From Azospirillum endophyticum (GTDB taxonomy: Bacteria > Pseudomonadota > Alphaproteobacteria > Azospirillales > Azospirillaceae), in assembly GCF_016595245.1 (NCBI RefSeq), contig NZ_JAENHM010000072.1, forward strand, positions 61,730 through 114,440: DNA of 52,711 nucleotides, given 5' to 3'. Positions 25,311 to 33,883 of the stretch are shown here, in pieces; within the stretch, counting starts at the first letter, position 1; every line of letters begins with the position of its first letter. The notes under the pieces were generated by a model. It was not told where the DNA came from. It was given only the letters and a program-made list of their open reading frames with translations, and searched no databases. A program made the position numbers and the translations under genes.

Positions 25311-26261
25311 TCAACCCTCCAATTGCCGCCACATCTCCAGATCGCGCTCGGCGGTCCAGATGCGGGGGTCGGGATGCTGCGTCGCCTCGTCATAGGCGCG
25401 GGTGACGTTGAAGGGCATGCAGTGGTCGAAGATCACCCAATGGCCGAACTTCGGCTTCAGCGCGGCATAGGTGTCCTTGTAGATCGCCCGCAGATCCTTC
25501 TCCTCGGCGACCCCCTGCTTGACCAGCTCGAACAGTTCGCTGGTGAAGGCGCGGGTGCCGCGCAGCCCTTCCTGCACCTGCTCCGCCGTGGTCAGGGCGG
25601 CGCCGCGGCCGGGCACCAGCTTCTCCGGCTTCAGCGCGGCGAGGGCATCCAGCGTCGCCGGCCAGTGGGTGAAATAGGCGTCGCCGCAATAGGGGGTGGC
25701 GCCATATTCGACCAGATCGCCGGAGAACAGGATCTTCTGCTGCGGCAGCCACACCACCGTGTCGCCCTTGCTGTGGCCACGGCCGAGTTGCAGCAACTGC
25801 ACCTCCAGCGCTCCCAGCCATAGCGTCATGTGGCCGCGGAAGGTGATGGTCGGCCAGGTCAGGCCTGGGACGGATTCGACGGCGCGGAACAGGCGGGGGA
25901 AGCGGCCGATCTCGCTTGCCATGTCGGCTTCGCCGCGCTCGACGATCAGGTCGCGGGTGTCCTCGCTGGCGATGATCTGCTCCGGCGCATAGCCCGACGC
26001 GCCCAGCACGCGCACCGCATGGTAGTGCGACAGCACCACATGGCGGATCGGCTTGTCGGTGACCTCGCGGATGCGGCGGATGACGTCCTGCGCCATAACC
26101 GGCGTCGCCTGGGTGTCGATCACCATCACCGCATCGTCGCCGATGACGACGCCGGTGTTGGGATCGCCCTCCGCCGTATAGGCATAGGCGTTGTCCGACA
26201 GCCTGTCGAAACTGATGGTCTTCTCGTCCAGGTCGGCGTGCGAGGCGAAGTTCTTGGACAT
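25311..26261 (-). CDS. Metallo-beta-lactamase-fold hydrolase with degenerate metal motif
   Basis: 316-residue MBL-fold protein. GVVIGDDAVMVIDTQATP is the usual strand-loop, but the metal motif reads SHYHAVRVLGA, so the Asp-His of HxHxDH is replaced by Val-Arg. Later ligand positions GRGHSKGD and LFSGDLVEYG are kept. A subgroup with exactly this HYHAVRV pattern occurs widely near quinoprotein and aromatic-degradation genes, so it is probably functional, but with altered metal binding. GGAGAG lies five bases upstream of the ATG. Substrate unknown. Confidence 0.82.
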   Translation of the reverse strand: MSKNFASHADLDEKTISFDRLSDNAYAYTAEGDPNTGVVIGDDAVMVIDTQATPVMAQDVIRRIREVTDKPIRHVVLSHYHAVRVLGASGYAPEQIIASEDTRDLIVERGEADMASEIGRFPRLFRAVESVPGLTWPTITFRGHMTLWLGALEVQLLQLGRGHSKGDTVVWLPQQKILFSGDLVEYGATPYCGDAYFTHWPATLDALAALKPEKLVPGRGAALTTAEQVQEGLRGTRAFTSELFELVKQGVAEEKDLRAIYKDTYAALKPKFGHWVIFDHCMPFNVTRAYDEATQHPDPRIWTAERDLEMWRQLEG

Positions 26262-26459
26262 GCGGTCTCTCCACAGGCGCGGCCGACGCTTCCAACCCTC
26301 AAGGGTGGACGGCCCTCATTGATCCGTTGGGCCAACCATATCGTTGCATCTGAAACCATGCAATGCGTTTGCCGCGACAGGTACGGCCTCGCCCGATTAA
26401 CCGGTTGTTAGGCGCCGGCGCCGCTTCCTTTCTCGGTCGGATTGTGTGGGAGGCGTCGG

Positions 26460-26978
26460 GTGAAGCGCTGGGTGCGGATCGATCTTGCCGGCATGCTGTC
26501 CAAGGCATTGTTGGCGGCGGCACTGCTGACGGCCGCCCTGCCGGCCCTGGCCGACCGGCCGCCGAAGGGCATCGCCGCCGTCCCGCCGCACTGCCTGGAC
26601 ATGGCGGCGGTGGAATGGCAGGTGCCGGCCGACGCGCTGCGGCTGATCCTGGCGGTGGAACAGGGGACGCCCGGCGCCTGCTCGGCCAACAGCAACGGCA
26701 CCAAGGATTGCGGACCGGGGCAGATCAACAGCATCTGGTTTCCGGTGATCGCCGCCGGCCGCGTCCCGCCGGAGGTGGTGCAGCAGGCGCTGACCTTCGA
26801 CCCCTGCTACAACATCCGGGTCACCGCCTGGATCCTGCGGCGGGAGATCGACGCCGTCGGCTGGGAGAATTTCTGGACCGCCGTCGGCAATTACCACAGC
26901 CGCACGCCGGAGTTCCACGCCCGCTACCTGCGGCGCGTCATCGAAGCCGCCAAGTCGTTGTCCGCCCAACCCAAATGA
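26460..26978 (+). CDS. Exported lytic transglycosylase, pilus-associated (PilT/VirB1-like)
   Basis: 172-residue protein with an N-terminal signal (LSKALLAAALLTAALPALA, cleavage about residue 31) and an SLT fold: catalytic Glu67 in LILAVEQGTPG, GPGQIN block at 85-90, and NFWTAVGNYHSRTP near the end. Four cysteines suggest disulfides. Small enzymes like this open the wall for pilus or type IV secretion machines; R64 PilT is the thin-pilus counterpart. The GTG at 26460 is chosen because GGGAGG is six bases upstream. It is convergent with the last gene of the pilus cluster, 6 bases apart, so it is expressed separately. Confidence 0.85.
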   Translation: MKRWVRIDLAGMLSKALLAAALLTAALPALADRPPKGIAAVPPHCLDMAAVEWQVPADALRLILAVEQGTPGACSANSNGTKDCGPGQINSIWFPVIAAGRVPPEVVQQALTFDPCYNIRVTAWILRREIDAVGWENFWTAVGNYHSRTPEFHARYLRRVIEAAKSLSAQPK

Positions 26979-26984
26979 GCTTGG

Positions 26985-27386
26985 CTAAAGCGATTTCCGC
27001 GTCAGCTCCACCTGCATGCTGACCTTGCCCCCTGGGCCCCCTGGGCCGCCGGGACCGCAGGACAGGCCCATGCAGAAATAGGACAGCGTCATGTCCGGAC
27101 AGAAGGCCAGCAGGCCGGACGCATCGGTCAGCGAGGTCCGCTGGTCGACCGCCTCCGGCAGCACGACGCGCAGTCCCTCCGGCATCACCGTCAACTCTCC
27201 GCCCATCCGGCGGGCGGTTGCCAGGCAGACCGCCTCCGACCGGCTGCCGCCCTCGGCCACCGACTCGCCCAGCAGATAGCTGCGGATATGCATGGCGGCT
27301 CCGACTCCGGCGAACAGGACGCCGCAGACCGACAGGGCGATGCAGGCGGTACGGGCCGATCCGGGGGCGAAGAGGGGGCCGGGCAT
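26985..27386 (-). CDS. Membrane-anchored protein with Gly-Pro repeat, pilus cluster
   Basis: 133-residue protein: a single N-terminal helix (TACIALSVCGVLFAGVGAAM) in inner-membrane orientation, a soluble domain with several Cys residues, and GPGGPGGPGGK near the C-terminus. It begins 20 bases after the platform-protein gene and is probably the last gene of the pilus operon. The helix near the N-terminus resembles a minor pilin but I see no clear prepilin peptidase site. Function unknown. Confidence 0.65.
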   Translation of the reverse strand: MPGPLFAPGSARTACIALSVCGVLFAGVGAAMHIRSYLLGESVAEGGSRSEAVCLATARRMGGELTVMPEGLRVVLPEAVDQRTSLTDASGLLAFCPDMTLSYFCMGLSCGPGGPGGPGGKVSMQVELTRKSL

Positions 27387-27406
27387 GGCGTTGACCTGTC
27401 GTGATG

Positions 27407-28588
27407 TCAGAAGGGTTGCCGGGCGATGTGCTCGGCGAGCTGCAGGATGGGCACGATGGTCAGCCCGAACATGACGATGCCGGCCACCCCGACCACCACC
27501 ACCGACAGGCCGCGCAGGACCGGTTCCGCCACCGTGACGGCGTGCAGGTAGAGGTCGCGGTACTGCTCGGCCAAGGCCGACAGGCTCTGCGCCAGTTCCA
27601 CCCGGTTCTCCGCCGCGGCGATGGAGGCGCGGTCGGTACCGGGCAGCGCCCGCATGGCGTCGGTCCAGGGCAATCCGGCGGCGACCGCCCGCGTCGCGCC
27701 CCTGAGGTCGGCGGCCAGGGCACCGGCAGGCGCGCCGTCCGCAGTCAGCCGCAACGCCCGGTCGATCGGCACGCCGCCGGCGACCAGCAGCGACAGCTCG
27801 CGGAAGATCACATGGTGCTGGATGCCCAGCGCGATGTCGCGGTAGAGCGGCATCCGCATCACCAGCCGGTCGACCCGCTCGGGCGCCGCCCGCCGGCCGA
27901 TGGTCGCCAGCCCGCCCAGCAATGCCAGCACGGCCAGCACCGCCGCGACCAGCCCGGTGGTCAGGTTGGACAGCAGATAGACCCAGTCGACATTCACCTC
28001 CTCTCCCGCCCGCCGGAACACCTCGGTGTCGAGCAGGAGCGGGGTCAGGAAGAAGGAGGTGCCGACCATCACCACGCCCGACGTCACGACATAGAGCACG
28101 GCCAGCGCCAGCCCGGAGCGAAAGCCCTGGCGGGCTCCGGCGATCTGCCGTTCGAAGTCGGCGGCGGTGCGCAGCGCCGTCGGCGTGCCCTCGCCGAAGC
28201 CGCCGGCCCGCACCAGCGCCACCAGCACCGGCGGAAAGCTGCGCGGCTGGCGCAGCATGGCGTCGGCGAGGTCGTCGCCCAGTTCCACCGAATCGGCCAT
28301 GCGTTCGGCGGTGCGCCGGATGCGCCCGCGGAAGGCGGCGGCGATGCGGCGCAGCGCCTCGGCCAGCCCGACCCGCGAATCCAGCATCGCCGCCAGCCGG
28401 ATGAACAGGATGTGCCGCTCGTTGCGGTCGAGCGGGCGGCCCCAGCCGCCGACCTTGAGGCGGCGGCGCACCGACAGCACGCGGCCCCGGCCGCTGATGG
28501 CGTCGCGCGCGCGGCGTTCGTCGGCGGCCTCGACCTCGATGGAGCGGGCCCGTCCGCCGGCGAGCAGCCTGACCTCGAACCACACCAT
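27407..28588 (-). CDS. Type IVb pilus inner-membrane platform protein (GspF/PilC/PilR-like)
   Basis: 393-residue polytopic protein with two T2SSF repeats: LFIRLAAMLDSRVGLAEALRRI (about 60-81) and FRELSLLVAGGVPIDRALRL (about 264-283), and membrane helices at about 165-190, 205-230 and 365-385. It couples the cytoplasmic ATPase to pilin extrusion. It follows the secretin gene by 12 bases. The equivalent in R64 thin pili is PilR. Confidence 0.9.
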   Translation of the reverse strand: MVWFEVRLLAGGRARSIEVEAADERRARDAISGRGRVLSVRRRLKVGGWGRPLDRNERHILFIRLAAMLDSRVGLAEALRRIAAAFRGRIRRTAERMADSVELGDDLADAMLRQPRSFPPVLVALVRAGGFGEGTPTALRTAADFERQIAGARQGFRSGLALAVLYVVTSGVVMVGTSFFLTPLLLDTEVFRRAGEEVNVDWVYLLSNLTTGLVAAVLAVLALLGGLATIGRRAAPERVDRLVMRMPLYRDIALGIQHHVIFRELSLLVAGGVPIDRALRLTADGAPAGALAADLRGATRAVAAGLPWTDAMRALPGTDRASIAAAENRVELAQSLSALAEQYRDLYLHAVTVAEPVLRGLSVVVVGVAGIVMFGLTIVPILQLAEHIARQPF

Positions 28589-28600
28589 CGCCGCCGCCCG

Positions 28601-30130
28601 TCAGCGCGCCGCCGGGCGGAAAACCGTCACGGTCGGCCGCAGGATCAGGAAAAGCGCGTCCTTGTTTATGTCCTGCGCCTGCTTGCCGATCACCCCCTTG
28701 TCGATCGCCCCGCGCGTCACCGTCGGCTGGTTGCCGCTGAAGCCGCGGCTGTCGGTCTGCAGGCCGCCCAGCACCACCGTGTTGCCGGCGACCACCCGGA
28801 CGATGTCGTTCAGCGCCTGCTCCTGCGTCACCGGCTGGGTCAGGATGCCCACCTGGTTGCCGGCGTTGAGGTCGCGGAACTCGATCAGATTGTTCAGCAG
28901 CAGGTTCAGGTCGATGGTGACGATCTGGTTGTCGGCGTCGAAATGCGGCGTCAGCTTGATGGTCAACCCGGTCTGCACCGTGCCGGTCTGCGCCGACCCC
29001 ACCACCCCCGGCGAGTTCAGCGCGGCGGTCCCGGTCGCGGTGGTCGCGGCGCCCAGCCCGCCGACGGCGGTGACGCCGACCCCGGTGACATAGGGGATGG
29101 TCTGGCCGCTGCGCAGCGTCACCTCCGCCCCCGACAGGGTGTGCACCTCGACGTTCTGGCGGGTGTCGGTGTTGCCGAACTTCGACAGGAAGGAGATGGC
29201 GCCGGCGACGTTGAACACGCCGCTGACCCCCAGCAGGGTGCCGGGGCTGGCGATGTTGACGGAGATCGGCGCCTGACCCGCCGACGGCGTGTTGCCGAGG
29301 GTGCCGTTGACCGTCGTCCCGGTGGTGGTCGTGGTGGTCCCCGATTGCAGCCGGTTGAACTGCAGGGCCAGCGCGTTCCAGTCGAAGCCGCTGGCCGACT
29401 GGTCGGTCAGGCCCAGGCTGACCACCGCCAGCTGGATGCGCACCATCGCCATGTTGCGGTGCAGCCGGTCGACATAGGGCTGGATCACCTCACGGTAGAC
29501 GGTGGGCGAGGCGGAGAAGACCACCTGCCCGCCGCGCAAGGACTGGGTGATGTCGGTGGCGCCCAGCGTCTTCAGGTCGGTCATCACCGAATCGATGACC
29601 GCTTGGTTCTGCGGGACGGTGAAGGCGAAGCGGTCGCGGTTGCTGAGGAACAGCGTGCCGTTCTGCCACCACGTCACCACGCCCATGCCGGTCTCCAGCA
29701 CGCCGGCCAGATCGACGAAGCTGCCGGTGAAGGCGCGGACCGGCAGGGTCTGGCGCAGCATGGCGGCGCCGTCGGTGCCCTCGAACCGGGTGGCGACCGG
29801 CACGCCGGAATAGGTCATCATGCTGGTCAGCCGGTCCAGCGTGTTCTCGCCCGACGGGAAGCTGACCGAGATCTGCCGCGCCGCGAGGCTGGCCGGCAAT
29901 GGCTGGCGCAGGGATTGGGCGACCAGCATCCCCTGCCCCACCGGCACCTCGGTCACCGCCGGGGAATTGTCCTCGGTCAGGCGTTGTTCGGCGGCGGCGA
30001 CCACGGTCTCGCGCTTCGGCAGTTCGCCCACTTCCGGCAGGGAGCAGCCGGCCAGCGAACCGGCCGCCAGCAGCCCCAGCACGGCGGCGGCACGGGAGCC
30101 GGCCTTGCGGGCGGCGGTCATCTTGCGCAT
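28601..30130 (-). CDS. Type IVb pilus secretin lipoprotein (PilN/BfpB-like)
   Basis: 509-residue outer-membrane secretin. Signal peptide with lipobox LAGC (lipidated Cys29), then N-domains about 60-270, and the C-terminal secretin domain with VEVHTLSGAEVTLRSGQTIP, a central Gly/Ala/Thr-rich gate loop (VGVTAVGGLGAATTATGTAA) and VAGNTVVLGGLQTDSR. A lipidated secretin marks the PilN/BfpB type IVb class rather than type IVa PilQ. The ATG at 30130 overlaps the end of the PilP-like gene; a second ATG is at 30121. Forms the channel through which the pilus exits. Confidence 0.92.
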   Translation of the reverse strand: MRKMTAARKAGSRAAAVLGLLAAGSLAGCSLPEVGELPKRETVVAAAEQRLTEDNSPAVTEVPVGQGMLVAQSLRQPLPASLAARQISVSFPSGENTLDRLTSMMTYSGVPVATRFEGTDGAAMLRQTLPVRAFTGSFVDLAGVLETGMGVVTWWQNGTLFLSNRDRFAFTVPQNQAVIDSVMTDLKTLGATDITQSLRGGQVVFSASPTVYREVIQPYVDRLHRNMAMVRIQLAVVSLGLTDQSASGFDWNALALQFNRLQSGTTTTTTGTTVNGTLGNTPSAGQAPISVNIASPGTLLGVSGVFNVAGAISFLSKFGNTDTRQNVEVHTLSGAEVTLRSGQTIPYVTGVGVTAVGGLGAATTATGTAALNSPGVVGSAQTGTVQTGLTIKLTPHFDADNQIVTIDLNLLLNNLIEFRDLNAGNQVGILTQPVTQEQALNDIVRVVAGNTVVLGGLQTDSRGFSGNQPTVTRGAIDKGVIGKQAQDINKDALFLILRPTVTVFRPAAR

Positions 30131-30690
30131 GTGGCGGGTCCCCCGCCCGTCGCCGGGAAGGCGCGCGGGTCGATCAGGAACGGCGTGCCGGCGCGGTCCT
30201 GGAAAAAGGCGCTGCCGTTGAGGCAGCCGACGAAGGTGGCGCCCGACGGCACCAGATCGGCCGCCGTCATGGTGGACCCCGGCATGTTGGGCAAGGGCGG
30301 CAGCGGCGGCGCACCCGCCGGGCTGCCGGCCAAGGCGACCCCCTGCCGGCGCCCGCCCGGCGGCAGGACTCCGGGAGAGGCGCCGCCGGGTGACGTCATC
30401 CGGCGGGCCAGCGCATCCTCGACCGCCCGCGGCAGGACACCGTCGCGCGACCGTCCGTCGAGTGCATCGACCATCGCCTTGGCGACCCGCTCCTCCAGCC
30501 CGGAGACGGCGGTGTCGATGCGCTGCTGCAGGCGCCGTTCCAGAGTGTCCTGGCGTTCTTTCGGCGGCAGGAAGGGACTTTCCTCCGCCAGCGCGGCGGC
30601 AGGGAGCAGCAGGGCAGCCGACAGGACCGCCGCCAGCAAGGCCGATCCCGTCCTCCGCCCGATCATTCCGGAAACCCGGTGCGCCATCAT
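30118..30690 (-). CDS. PilP-like periplasmic pilus assembly protein
   Basis: 190-residue protein with a signal peptide or anchor (GSALLAAVLSAALLLPAAALA), a charged helical middle (PFLPPKERQDTLERRLQQRI, possibly coiled coil), a Pro/Gly linker, and a compact C-terminal domain ATFVGCLNGSAFFQDRAGTP. By position between the PilO2-like and secretin genes it corresponds to PilP; sequence similarity I cannot test. The ATG at 30690 gives a proper signal peptide; an upstream ATG at 30780 overlapping the previous stop would add a 30-residue extension. Confidence 0.7.
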   Translation of the reverse strand: MMAHRVSGMIGRRTGSALLAAVLSAALLLPAAALAEESPFLPPKERQDTLERRLQQRIDTAVSGLEERVAKAMVDALDGRSRDGVLPRAVEDALARRMTSPGGASPGVLPPGGRRQGVALAGSPAGAPPLPPLPNMPGSTMTAADLVPSGATFVGCLNGSAFFQDRAGTPFLIDPRAFPATGGGPATCAR

Positions 30691-30779
30691 TCCCGCCCGC
30701 TGGTTGCGACCATCCGGTCCGGCGGCAATACTCCCAGCGCTATGCTTGAGAATGGGTAAATTCGCGGCTCCCCGGAGCA

Positions 30780-31514
30780 TCAGCGGGCACCCGCAGTCTG
30801 GCCCGCGATCTCGATGGTCCACTTGCCGTCGCGGTATTCCAGCTTGCTGACGTAATTGTCGGGGCCGATGGCGGCCAGCGCCGCCTCCCACTGCCGGTGC
30901 GGCATCTGCTCCAGGGTCAGCGCCTGCGGTTGCGGCACGCGGTGGGGCGACCAGTAATACAGCCCGCCGCCGGTGGTCAGCAGCCCCAGCCCTGCGGCGA
31001 AACCGACCGAGGACAGGGCCAACGGCACCGAGACCGGAACCGACACGCGCCGCATCCGCCGGGTCGCCCGGATGGTGCGCAGCCGGACCTGATCGGCGGT
31101 CACCCAGGGCGGGATCATCACGCCGTAGGGCTTGCCGTCGACCGGCACCGTCGGGCGGATCGCCGCCATCTGAAGCTGGACCTGCCGGCTCTTGGCCTCG
31201 GGCAGCAGCCCGCCGACCGGACGCCCGTTGCGCACGGTCAGCTCGAAGACCCGCCGCCCCGACGGCACCAGCGCGATGCCGCCGGGATTGGCATCAAGTT
31301 CCGTCACCAGATCGGGCAGGAAGGAGCGGCCGGGGCCGCCCTCGTGAATTTCATAGAGGAATCCGGTCCACAGCGGTTCGACCGCATACCAGCAGCGCTC
31401 GGAGCTTCCCACCGTCCTGCGGGCGAACGACCGTGCATAGGCGAGGGCGTCGCGGCGCTCCACACCTTCCAGGAAGCCGTACATGACGTTGGTCGCGAGA
31501 CCGCCGTTGCCCAA
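30780..31514 (-). CDS. PilO2-like type IVb pilus assembly protein
   Basis: 244-residue protein with a cytoplasmic actin-like-fold-type N-terminal part (DANPGGIALVPSGRRVFELT), a membrane helix at about 157-182 (VPLALSSVGFAAGLGLLTTG) and a short periplasmic tail. This layout and gene order match PilO2/BfpC of type IVb pili, which scaffold the ATPase at the membrane. The start is a TTG at 31514 with AGGGG upstream; an ATG at 31484 is the alternative. Its TGA overlaps a potential ATG of the PilP-like frame. Confidence 0.75.
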   Translation of the reverse strand: MGNGGLATNVMYGFLEGVERRDALAYARSFARRTVGSSERCWYAVEPLWTGFLYEIHEGGPGRSFLPDLVTELDANPGGIALVPSGRRVFELTVRNGRPVGGLLPEAKSRQVQLQMAAIRPTVPVDGKPYGVMIPPWVTADQVRLRTIRATRRMRRVSVPVSVPLALSSVGFAAGLGLLTTGGGLYYWSPHRVPQPQALTLEQMPHRQWEAALAAIGPDNYVSKLEYRDGKWTIEIAGQTAGAR

Positions 31515-31675
31515 GAACGCCCCTGCCTTCCCGACTCATCGAAAGAGGTGGCGACCCTCCACCCAAGCTACCACGCATGGGCAGGACGCCGCAGCATGTC
31601 TATGCCCGCCGGCGCCCCATGGTCAATGGCCGCCGCCGAAACAACTTTGGCGCAAACAGGGCCGGAACCGCAGGC

Positions 31676-32140
31676 CTAGCGCGCCGCCCGCTGCATCCAA
31701 AGGGTGGCGGCGACGGTTTCCGCCGGCTCTCCCCCCGCTCCGCCGCAGCTTCGCGTCACCTCGTACAGGCCCTCCGGTCGGCGGCTGGCGAGGGAGGTCA
31801 GCGCCCCCGTCACCGGATCGGCGGCCCCACGGGACAGCGGGCCGGACAGGCAGAACCAGATCCCCCCCGCCTGCACGCCATAGGACCAGGACAATCCCGA
31901 GACCGCGGCGGGCAACGTGCCGAAAGCCGGGAACAGCGCCGCCTGCCATCCATCTGCGGGCGGCGCCGTACCGCCGCTGGCCTGCCGGCTGCGATAGGCG
32001 CCCTCCAGCACGGAAAATCCGGCATCCGCCTGCGAGGCAAGGCGGCTTTTCGTCATCGCCGACGGGTTGACGTACTGGATGCCGCCCGCGACCACCATTC
32101 CCATCAGGGCAAGGGCGAAGATCGCCTGGATAAGGTTCAT
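31676..32140 (-). CDS. Minor pilin-like protein
   Basis: 154-residue protein starting MNLIQAIFALALMGMVVAGG, a pilin-type hydrophobic helix with almost no leader, followed by a soluble domain with two Cys residues (WFCLSGP and VTRSCGGAGG) that could form the C-terminal disulfide loop. The Gly-Met/Phe-Glu prepilin motif is absent. It may prime or tip the pilus. It is separated from the ATPase gene upstream by about 210 bases holding a REP-type repeat. Confidence 0.65.
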   Translation of the reverse strand: MNLIQAIFALALMGMVVAGGIQYVNPSAMTKSRLASQADAGFSVLEGAYRSRQASGGTAPPADGWQAALFPAFGTLPAAVSGLSWSYGVQAGGIWFCLSGPLSRGAADPVTGALTSLASRRPEGLYEVTRSCGGAGGEPAETVAATLWMQRAAR

Positions 32141-32217
32141 CGCTTGATGGATCTCGGAGCTTGCGAAATTCCATGAGGCTTGAGGCGCATCGCATCCGCT
32201 CCGATCACGAGTTCTCC

Positions 32218-32312
32218 TCGGCCGTCATTCCCGCGAAGGCAGGAATCCAGCAAACTCAAGGGTGCAGACACGGAGACGCCTGGAACCCCGCCTTCGCGGG
32301 GATGACGGCCGA
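32218..32312. repeat. REP-type inverted repeat
   Basis: CCGTCATTCCCGCGAAGGCA (from 32222) with GGAATCCAG faces CTGGAACCCCGCCTTCGCGG (from 32280) with GGATGACGG. Each arm is a hairpin of the common proteobacterial REP kind, unrelated to the CCTCCCCCGC family elsewhere in the window. It interrupts the pilus operon between the ATPase and minor pilin genes. Confidence 0.85.
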
Positions 32313-32353
32313 GAAGCCCCCCTGAAATCTCGCAGCCTCTCACGCCTTCGGCC

Positions 32354-33883
32354 TCACTTTTTCGGCCGCGGCGCCGGCATGCGCTGCTCCATGCCCTTGG
32401 CTTCGCTGCCGAAGACCCGGCGCAGTTCGGCCGCCGTGGTGATGCCGGCATGGAACTTGGCGACCGCATCCTCGTAGAGCGACGGCCAGTTCCGCCCGCC
32501 TCTGGCCGCGGCGACGACGGCGGCGGGATCGTCGAACACCGCGCATTCGCTGACCGCCGTCCGCCCGGCATAGCCGGCATTGCCGCAAGCCGCGCAGCCG
32601 GCGCCATGGCAGGCCCGGCAGAGGGTGCGGACCAGCGACTGCACCAGCACGCCGCGCAGCAGCGACTTGATGTCGTGGGTCGGAACGCCGAGATGGCGCA
32701 GCCGGTCGATCGCCCCGTTCACCGATCCGGTATGCAGGGTGGTCAGCACCATATGCCCGGTGTCGGCCGCCCGCACCGCGATCTGCGCCGTCTCCTCGTC
32801 GCGCACCTCGCCCAGCACGATCACATCGGGGTCGGCGCGCATGAAGGTACGGACGACCCGCGCGAAGTCGAGCTTCACCGCCGGGTTGACGTTCACTTGC
32901 CCCGTATAGGCCATGCGGTATTCCACCGGATCCTCGATGCTGTAGATGGCGCGGCCGAGCCGGTCCATCTCGCGCACGGTCGCGGTCAGGGTGGTGGACT
33001 TGCCCGAGCCGGTCGGCCCGCAGACGAGGCACAGCCCATGGCGCCGGTCGACCGCGCGGCGCCAGTCGCCGACATGGCTGATGCCGAGCGTGTCGAGGTT
33101 CGGCTGCACCCGCTCGACATCCAGGATGCGCAGGACGATGATCTCGCCGTCCACCGACGGGACGGTCGTCACGCGCAGGTCGACCGGGCGGCCGCGATGC
33201 TCGACCTCGAAGCGGCCCTCTTGCGGCAGTCGGCGCTCCGCCAGATCCATGCCGGAGCGATCCTTGATCCTGGCGACGATGGTGGCGGCGGTGCCGGCCG
33301 CCGTCTCGTCCATCAGGCGGCGGATCCCGTCCACCCGCAGGAAGATGCTGCAGGTCTTGCGGCGCGGCAGGATGTGGATGTCGGATGCCCCGGCTTCCAC
33401 CGCACGGGACACCAGCTGTTCCACCGGGTCGCTGTCCTCCAGCCCGGCCTGGGCACGGCGGACGCGGTCGAGGAATTCGTCGAACTGGTCGGGGACGAAG
33501 CTGCTGAAGCGCACCGTCCGTCCGGGGTAATAGCGGGAAGCCAGCCGGCCGGCCACCGATTCCTCATGCAGGGTGGCGACATGCACCGCATCGTCGCTGA
33601 GCCCGGTGACGATGATCGCATGGCGCTCCAGCAACGGCAGGGGGATCGGCGTCCCCCCCATCGCCTCCGGCGTTTCCAGCGCCGTCTCATGGCTGATCTT
33701 CGCCTCGTCCAGGTCCGCGCGGGCAAGGAAGCCGTTCCGCACCAGGATGGCGCCCAGGCTTTCGCCGGTCACCCTCTGCTCCGCCATCGCGGCGTCGAGG
33801 ATGCCGCGGGTCACCAGCCCCTTGCGCAGCAGGTAGCCGGCCAGTTCCTCGCGGAAGGCGGCGGACGGCTTCAGGACCGGCAT
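32354..33883 (-). CDS. Type IV pilus/type II secretion ATPase (PilB/GspE-like; R64 PilQ)
   Basis: 509-residue AAA+ secretion ATPase. An N-terminal MshEN-type domain (about 10-125, YLLRKGLVTRGILDAAMAEQ) precedes the motor: ASDIHILPRR Asp-box lead-in, Walker A GPTGSGKST at 289-297, Asp box YSIEDPVEYR, Walker B DPDVIVLGEVRDEET at 351-365, His box GHMVLTTLHT, and a four-Cys zinc site CRACHGAGCAAC at 422-433. Powers pilin assembly at the inner membrane. The ATG at 33883 overlaps the preceding gene by 13 bases. Confidence 0.95.
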   Translation of the reverse strand: MPVLKPSAAFREELAGYLLRKGLVTRGILDAAMAEQRVTGESLGAILVRNGFLARADLDEAKISHETALETPEAMGGTPIPLPLLERHAIIVTGLSDDAVHVATLHEESVAGRLASRYYPGRTVRFSSFVPDQFDEFLDRVRRAQAGLEDSDPVEQLVSRAVEAGASDIHILPRRKTCSIFLRVDGIRRLMDETAAGTAATIVARIKDRSGMDLAERRLPQEGRFEVEHRGRPVDLRVTTVPSVDGEIIVLRILDVERVQPNLDTLGISHVGDWRRAVDRRHGLCLVCGPTGSGKSTTLTATVREMDRLGRAIYSIEDPVEYRMAYTGQVNVNPAVKLDFARVVRTFMRADPDVIVLGEVRDEETAQIAVRAADTGHMVLTTLHTGSVNGAIDRLRHLGVPTHDIKSLLRGVLVQSLVRTLCRACHGAGCAACGNAGYAGRTAVSECAVFDDPAAVVAAARGGRNWPSLYEDAVAKFHAGITTAAELRRVFGSEAKGMEQRMPAPRPKK

